From Phycisphaerae bacterium (lineage in GTDB: Bacteria > Planctomycetota > Phycisphaerae > Phycisphaerales > UBA1924), in contig BJHL01000001.1 of NCBI GenBank assembly GCA_014192545.1, positions 62,001-126,000 on the forward strand: 64,000 bases of DNA, in the 5' to 3' direction. This document shows, one piece after another, positions 59,062 to 64,000 of this stretch. The translations under genes were made by a program, and so were the position numbers. The stretch's first letter is position 1; each line of letters opens with the position of its first letter. The notes under the pieces were generated by a model, which was not told the DNA's origin, made no database searches, and saw only the letters and a program-made list of their open reading frames with translations.

Positions 59062-61001
59062 ACCAAGTGCCATCAAACAACCGGCGCATTCTGATTGTGG
59101 ATGACGACGCGAGCGTGCACCATGCGTACACGCGCGCGCTGGCTCATCGGCAGACGGAGACGGATGTTGATGCGATGGAAGATGCGCTGTTTGGCGATGG
59201 CGAAGCCAGCGGCAAGCAAACGTCGCACCTGGATGATGTGAAGTTTGAAGTTGATCACGCGTATCAAGGGCAGGAAGCGCTCGCGAAGCTTGAGGATGCG
59301 ATCAAGCAGGGGCATCCGTATGTGGCGGCGTTTGTTGATATGCGCATGCCGCCGGGGTGGGACGGCGTCGAAACGATTGAACAGATGTGGCGCGTGCATC
59401 CGAGTTTGCAGGTGACAGTGTGCTCGGCGTATAGCGATTACAAGTGGAACGACATCGTGAAACGGCTGCAAAAAGCAGATCAATTGCTGCTGCTGCGCAA
59501 GCCATTTGATCCTGTTGAGGTGTGGCAGATTGCGCTGTCGATGACGGAGAAGTGGAACCTGAGCCAGTTGTACCTGATGCAACTGAAGACAGCGAACGAC
59601 CAGCTTGCGCGCGAGCTTGGCGAGCGCAAGCGCGCGGAAGCTCGAGCTCGGCATGATGCGATGCATGATGCGCTGACGGGTTTGCCGAATCGAGCGCTGC
59701 TCACTGATCGGGTGGAACAGGCGATTCAGTGGGTGAGGCGCAAGTCGGGTACGTGCTGTGCGGTGATCTTTTTGGATCTGGACAATTTCAAGATCATCAA
59801 TGACAGTTTGGGGCACAAGGCTGGGGACATTGTGTTGTGTCACGTTGCGGATCGGCTTCGTGAAGCGGTGCGCACCACGGATACTTTGGGCCGGCCTGCG
59901 GATGGGATCGCTGCGCGATTGGGCGGCGATGAGTTTGTGATTTTGCTCGAAGAGCTGACTGATCCGCAGCAGGCGACGGTGGTTGCCACGCGCATGCGCG
60001 ATGTGCTGAGCAACCCGATTGTGCTTGAGGGTCGACAGATCATCGTGGGTGGCTCGCTGGGTATTGCCATTGGCACGGCGAAGCATGAAAGCGGCGATGC
60101 GCTGCTGCGTGAAGCCGACACGGCCATGTATCGCGCGAAGTTCAGCGGGAAGAGTCGCGTGTGCGTGTTTGATCAGAAGATGCACGAAGCGGTGCTGGCG
60201 CGGCTGAGCCTTGAGACGGATATGCGCGGGGCGGAGACGCGGGGCGAGTTTCACTTGGCGTATCAGCCAGTGGTGAAACTTGCGACGGGCGAAATTGTGG
60301 GTTTTGAAGCTCTTTTGCGGTGGAATCATCCGCAGCGCGGGGCGATGTTGCCGGAAGCGTTCATTCCGATTGCGGAAGAGTCGGGGCAGATATCTCGGCT
60401 TGGGGCCTGGGTAGTTGAGCAAGTGGCTGAAGTTGCGGCGGAGTGGCGCGCGAAGGGATTGCTGCGCGATCACATGTCGCTGAGTTTGAACGTGTCGCGT
60501 TTGCAACTGCTTGATGAGCAACTGATGGAGACGGTGACCAAGTCACTGACGAGGCACAACTTGCCGGGCAAGTTCTTGGCGTTTGAAGTGACGGAGAATG
60601 CGGTGATGCAAGGCAGCAAGGATGTCGTGAGCATGCTGCGCAAGCTGCGTGACATGGGCAGTGATGTGTTGATGGATGACTTTGGCACCGGGCATAGCTC
60701 GCTGAGCTGCTTGCACAAGTTTCCCATCAGCGTGCTGAAGATTGATCGCAGCTTTGTGGACACGATGCGCAGCAGCAGCGATTACGCGGCGGTCGTGCAG
60801 GCGATTGTGGTGCTGGCGCACAACCTGCGGACGAAGGTGATTGCTGAAGGCATCGAGACGGCGGCGCACTTGACGCAGCTGCAAACGCTGGATTGCGATT
60901 TTGGACAAGGCTTTATCTTCAGCCATGCCGTGCCGCGTGCGCAGGCGGAGGCGCTGCTGGCGAAGGGGACGATCAAGCCCGACATGCGTCAGGCGGCGTG
61001 A
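59058..61001 (+). CDS. Response regulator with GGDEF and EAL domains
   Basis: The 647-residue protein has a receiver domain (about 10-160; RILIVDDDASVH, phospho-Asp in VAAFVDMRMPPGWDG, later Lys in LLLRKPFD), a GGDEF domain (about 200-375; LGGDEFVILLEEL) and an EAL domain (about 390-635; GFEALLRW, DDFGTGHSSLSCL, AEGIET). Both signature motifs are intact, so it could make and degrade cyclic di-GMP; many such proteins have only one activity. The receiver contains an insert of about 25 residues (DAMEDALFGDGEASGKQ). It is coupled to the kinase gene by ATGA overlap, so it should be the partner output. Confidence 0.93.
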   Translation: MNQVPSNNRRILIVDDDASVHHAYTRALAHRQTETDVDAMEDALFGDGEASGKQTSHLDDVKFEVDHAYQGQEALAKLEDAIKQGHPYVAAFVDMRMPPGWDGVETIEQMWRVHPSLQVTVCSAYSDYKWNDIVKRLQKADQLLLLRKPFDPVEVWQIALSMTEKWNLSQLYLMQLKTANDQLARELGERKRAEARARHDAMHDALTGLPNRALLTDRVEQAIQWVRRKSGTCCAVIFLDLDNFKIINDSLGHKAGDIVLCHVADRLREAVRTTDTLGRPADGIAARLGGDEFVILLEELTDPQQATVVATRMRDVLSNPIVLEGRQIIVGGSLGIAIGTAKHESGDALLREADTAMYRAKFSGKSRVCVFDQKMHEAVLARLSLETDMRGAETRGEFHLAYQPVVKLATGEIVGFEALLRWNHPQRGAMLPEAFIPIAEESGQISRLGAWVVEQVAEVAAEWRAKGLLRDHMSLSLNVSRLQLLDEQLMETVTKSLTRHNLPGKFLAFEVTENAVMQGSKDVVSMLRKLRDMGSDVLMDDFGTGHSSLSCLHKFPISVLKIDRSFVDTMRSSSDYAAVVQAIVVLAHNLRTKVIAEGIETAAHLTQLQTLDCDFGQGFIFSHAVPRAQAEALLAKGTIKPDMRQAA

Positions 61002-61038
61002 GCTTTCGATCTTGTTGCGAGCGACGTCCAGTCGTCTT

Positions 61039-63387
61039 TCAATCATCTTTCATGGGCGTGAGGTCGGTGACTGGTTCGGCGAGGGCGGGACGCTGCGACA
61101 GCGTGCGGTCGTCGAGCATGGCTTGCGTGTCGCGGCCCAGAATGCGGCGAATGGTGCTGTCCATGACGAGGATGTCGTTATCGAAGGAGCCGTGCGAGAG
61201 CTTGGTGGTGTCGGTGCCGTCCACGTGCATGCGGACGTGTTCGCCTCGGAAGAGTTTGGCGAGTGTGCTGCGCGGGGTGGTGGTGGCCGTGAGTGATTTG
61301 GTGTTGTCTTCCACGGTGTTGTGGTGGACGGCGCGGTTGGCGCCGGCTTTCATGAGATCATCGCCAACGTTTTTGAGTTCCCATGTTGAGCGGGCCCAGG
61401 AGAGGTCGCCTTCGGTGTAGAGGTCGTTGTCCCACGCGATTTCCATGCCCATGAGGGGGCACTTGCGTTCTTTTTCGAGGGCGCGCGAGACGAGATACAG
61501 GAGCGACTTGCCGTAGGGGCCAACGGTGTCGTCGCGCTCGGTGTTGTCGGAGAGGACATCGACGTGGAGCGATTTGAGTTTCTTGCTGCGAAGGGCGGGG
61601 AGGTACGAATCGCGAGCAAGGTCCATGGTGCAGGCGGGGGCGTAGAGCGTGCACGAGTCGACTGTGTCGGACCTTTTCAGGCGTTGCAGAACGTGACCAA
61701 GCAGGATTGCGCCGGCGGAATGTCCGATGACGTGGAGCTCAAAGTTTCGCTTTGCGCGAGCGGCGAGCAGTTGGTCGAGCATGAGTCCGATGCCGCCTGA
61801 AGATGCGGCGGCCTCGGCGTTTTGCTTCATTTCTGACCAGATGGCGCGGACCATGACTTCGTGGGCGACGCCTTCGATGGCGCGATCTTTTTGTTCATCG
61901 AGATATGTAATGACGCGACCGAAGATATTCTCGGCGCGGGGCGGCGTGATGGCGGCTTCGAACTTGTCGAAGGCCCAGCCGAAGATGGATTCGACGATAC
62001 CGGTGCGCCAGGTGGCGAAGATCGGCGCGATGCCGTTGGCTTCGAAAAGCGGGGCCATTTTGCGGATGCGCTGGATGCTGTCTTTCTCGTCGTTGAGGCC
62101 GCCGTGGGCGTAGATGACGACGCGCGGGATGCCATCGCCTTTGACGGTGTTGGTCTTGAGGTTCTTGGCGCAGGCTGCGGCGCTTTCGATGGCAGCATTG
62201 ACAACGCGCTTGACGGCGGCGGCACCGTTGGCTTCATCGACGAAGCGGTTGAGAGGTGTGCCGTTGTTGCCCACGACGACGGCGCGTTCGTAGGCATCGT
62301 TGATACTCAAAGGCGTGAGGCGCGCGGTGGGAAGTTCGCAGGCGAAGGCTTCGCTGTAACTGGCGCGGGTCATGCCGGCCATGGACTGCTGGAGTGACTT
62401 GTTGCTGCGTGTGATGGGAACTTGGAAGCCGGGTCTTGACTTGGCGGACTTGGATTTGCTCGCGCCGGCGGGCTGCGATTCGACATCGGGCAGCAGTTGC
62501 ATGGGCGCGCCGAGCACCGCGACCCATGCGTCCATGGCATGGTCGGCCCAGTCGTCGTAGCCCAGGACGCCAAAGCCATTCCAGCCCCAATTTTTTCCCC
62601 ATGAGTTCTGCACGACAAAGCCCGCGCGGCAGTAGCCGACGATGGCGAAGGCGTGGCCGCCGATTGAGCCTTTCTTGCGGGGAATCAGGGGCAAATCGAG
62701 GAAGTCGGTGGTGATTTCGCGTTGATGTGCGGGCAGTTGCCAGCCTTCGTGCACGTTGGCGGAGCAGTAGACCGCGCCGACTTCGGCGATGGCGGCTTGC
62801 ATGTCGGCGACGGAAGTCTTTTCGACGCGGTAGTATGAACCCAGCGGGCGTTCAGCCGCGTCGATGGCCCAGGCTTCGTGCGGGCGTTTTTCGAGGAGCG
62901 ATTTGGCCCAGTATTCGTAACGCGTGACGCCGTGCTTGTGCCAGCCTTTCATGGCGCCGCGGCAACTGGAGCCGTCGTACTCGTCGCCGTCCCATTCGTC
63001 GTATTGCTTGGCGAGGTGGTAGAGCATCCAGGGGCTGACGAGGTTGCCTTTGGTAAAGCCGGCTTCCTCGGAGGAGTCGATGGTGCGCTTCCAGAGCAAG
63101 TAGTTGACGCACGCGGCGAGGCCGAAGCCTGTGCATGCGCCTTCTTTGCCTTGATCCAAGATGAGATCGAGATATGACTGAAAGTGATCGCGTACCCAAT
63201 CTCGCGGCGGGAACTGGGGATCAAGATTCTGGAGTTTGGGGTTGTACGGGCGATCGCGCAGATCGACGCGATCGGGACGTGCGTCCATCAGGATGAGTTG
63301 GCCTTTGGCGGGCGCGGCACTTTCGGTGCGCTTGCCTGCGGCGACACGGGTGGGCAGTGAGCCCAGACTGATGTATCTTGTTGCCAT
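61039..63387 (-). CDS. Papain-like (C1) peptidase fused to an alpha/beta-hydrolase
   Basis: The 782-residue protein has no signal peptide. Residues about 45-300 form a papain-like peptidase: Cys85 in DQGKEGACTGFGL, His245 in GSIGGHAFAIVGY and Asn261 in VVQNSWGKNWGW. A Ser/Lys-rich linker (about 302-320) follows. Residues about 420-740 form an alpha/beta-hydrolase: VVIYAHGGLNDEK, nucleophile Ser557 in HVIGHSAGAIL, and a possible catalytic His732 in LSHGSFDND. The peptidase and hydrolase triads look complete except that the second Asp is unsure. Such a fusion is uncommon; possible roles are processing of an ester or peptide substrate, or a toxin-like effector. It lies near an M48 peptidase but on its own transcript, with a 102-bp gap. 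Confidence 0.85.
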   Translation of the reverse strand: MATRYISLGSLPTRVAAGKRTESAAPAKGQLILMDARPDRVDLRDRPYNPKLQNLDPQFPPRDWVRDHFQSYLDLILDQGKEGACTGFGLAACVNYLLWKRTIDSSEEAGFTKGNLVSPWMLYHLAKQYDEWDGDEYDGSSCRGAMKGWHKHGVTRYEYWAKSLLEKRPHEAWAIDAAERPLGSYYRVEKTSVADMQAAIAEVGAVYCSANVHEGWQLPAHQREITTDFLDLPLIPRKKGSIGGHAFAIVGYCRAGFVVQNSWGKNWGWNGFGVLGYDDWADHAMDAWVAVLGAPMQLLPDVESQPAGASKSKSAKSRPGFQVPITRSNKSLQQSMAGMTRASYSEAFACELPTARLTPLSINDAYERAVVVGNNGTPLNRFVDEANGAAAVKRVVNAAIESAAACAKNLKTNTVKGDGIPRVVIYAHGGLNDEKDSIQRIRKMAPLFEANGIAPIFATWRTGIVESIFGWAFDKFEAAITPPRAENIFGRVITYLDEQKDRAIEGVAHEVMVRAIWSEMKQNAEAAASSGGIGLMLDQLLAARAKRNFELHVIGHSAGAILLGHVLQRLKRSDTVDSCTLYAPACTMDLARDSYLPALRSKKLKSLHVDVLSDNTERDDTVGPYGKSLLYLVSRALEKERKCPLMGMEIAWDNDLYTEGDLSWARSTWELKNVGDDLMKAGANRAVHHNTVEDNTKSLTATTTPRSTLAKLFRGEHVRMHVDGTDTTKLSHGSFDNDILVMDSTIRRILGRDTQAMLDDRTLSQRPALAEPVTDLTPMKDD

Positions 63388-63489
63388 AACAACCTCCCTC
63401 GAAATGCGCGTGAGAACCCCTTGGAGCGAACATGCTACCAGAGAGATGCGAGCGATGCAACAGGGGAGGCGGCGAGGCGAGCCGATAGA

Positions 63490-64000
63490 TTAGTTGTTCA
63501 CACAGTGTGCACAATCAGCGGAGCAGAGGCCGCGCGAGAGCGCGAAGGTGCGCAGGGCGGGGTCTTCTTCACGATTGGGTGGATAGGCGATGGTGATTTT
63601 GCTGAGGAAGTTGGCGCGAAACTCTTGTTCGCCCGTGCGGTAGTTGGGGTTGTTTTGCGTGGCGGCGTATTCGTTGCGCAGTTTGCCTTGGATATTTTCG
63701 ATGCGTTTTTCGGGGTAGGGGTGGGTGGAGAGCATCTCGGGTGGCCGACCGTTCTTGTCGAGGCTTGCAAGAATTTGCATGACTTGCAATTGGCCGATGG
63801 GGTTGTAGCCGGCACGTTCCATGTAACGCATGCCCAGGGCGTCGGCTTCATTTTCTTGGTCGCGGCCGTAACTGGCGAGTGTCAATTCGCTTGCTTGATT
63901 CGCGAGGCCGCTGACGTCAACCCCGAGGGTTGCGCCGACGAGGATGGAGCCGATTCCTGCAATAAGTCCGGTGCGCTGCGCATCGCCGAAGCGTTCGCTG
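63490..64000 (-). CDS. M48-family metallopeptidase, C-terminal part (5' end outside window)
   Basis: The frame is open to base 64000. The visible about 170 residues contain IAGIGSILVGATLGVDVSGLAN, a hydrophobic region, then SYGRDQENEADALGMRYMERA, in which the Glu of NEADALG is the third zinc ligand of M48 peptidases (HtpX/BepA-like). STHPYPEKRIENIQ follows, as in BepA/LoiP-type proteases. The HExxH motif must lie beyond the window. A cysteine-containing C-terminus (CSADCAHC) is unusual. The enzyme would be secreted or membrane attached and act in protein quality control. Only partial data, so substrate assignment is not possible. Confidence 0.85.
   Translation of the reverse strand, partial: SERFGDAQRTGLIAGIGSILVGATLGVDVSGLANQASELTLASYGRDQENEADALGMRYMERAGYNPIGQLQVMQILASLDKNGRPPEMLSTHPYPEKRIENIQGKLRNEYAATQNNPNYRTGEQEFRANFLSKITIAYPPNREEDPALRTFALSRGLCSADCAHCVNN

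Overview
The window is GC-rich and gene-dense. It looks like a chromosomal segment of a planctomycete, most likely of the class Phycisphaerae. The reasons are a PEP-CTERM-like tail of the IPAPG...RRRR type, a tandem C-terminal DIDFNNN..FPEDADVIDFF module, two large FG-GAP/ASPIC secreted proteins, a DUF1501/DUF1800 pair, a CPKC..CPECG zinc-ribbon membrane protein, and a non-canonical Ser/Thr kinase. This assignment is inferred from gene content only. No tRNA, rRNA, CRISPR array, integrase or transposase gene was found.

Layout. 1-9.5 kb: the 3' part of rtcB, an orphan pseudopilin with a small membrane ORF, a tandem universal stress protein, and two giant paralogous secreted beta-helix/FG-GAP proteins that share a C-terminal tail. 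9.6-18.6 kb: an HscA-like Hsp70 coupled to a lipoprotein, rsmA, uppP, two SPOUT methyltransferases (one trmL), a cysteine-less TlpA-like protein, a small lipoprotein and an amidase. 18.8-28.3 kb: a Ser/Thr kinase, a metallophosphoesterase, a secreted 5'-nucleotidase with a PEP-CTERM-like protein, miaA, a PAP2 phosphatase, a DUF1963 protein and an amino-acid dehydrogenase. 28.4-32 kb: a ketosynthase pair, one with all catalytic residues replaced (chain-length-factor-like) and one intact, separated by an RGG-rich GxxExxY protein. 32-38.5 kb: ada, an EamA transporter, DUF1501/DUF1800 and citrate synthase. 38.7-44.1 kb: a secreted repeat protein, then yggS-DUF1634-rsfS-aroB. 44.1-53 kb: a sensor kinase, miaB, and a ctp-tsaD-release-factor-like-ABC permease cluster. 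53-64 kb: a zinc-ribbon membrane protein between guaA and a degenerate copy of the guaA 3' end, mraY, a sensor kinase coupled to a REC-GGDEF-EAL protein, a papain/alpha-beta-hydrolase fusion, and an M48 peptidase cut by the window edge.

The functional theme is RNA modification and translation (rtcB, rsmA, trmL, a second SPOUT enzyme, miaA, miaB, tsaD, rsfS and a GGQ release-factor-like protein), mixed with envelope and wall synthesis (uppP, mraY, amidase) and secretion.

The most unusual signal is a set of palindromic elements. rsmA and miaA each contain a 93-bp, 31-codon, in-frame insert with inverted-repeat ends, at a place where the conserved protein family has only a short loop. Related units occur in the ctp protease gene and beside guaA. 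Intergenic spaces carry several families of low-complexity phrase-like repeats, often as inverted pairs at gene ends.
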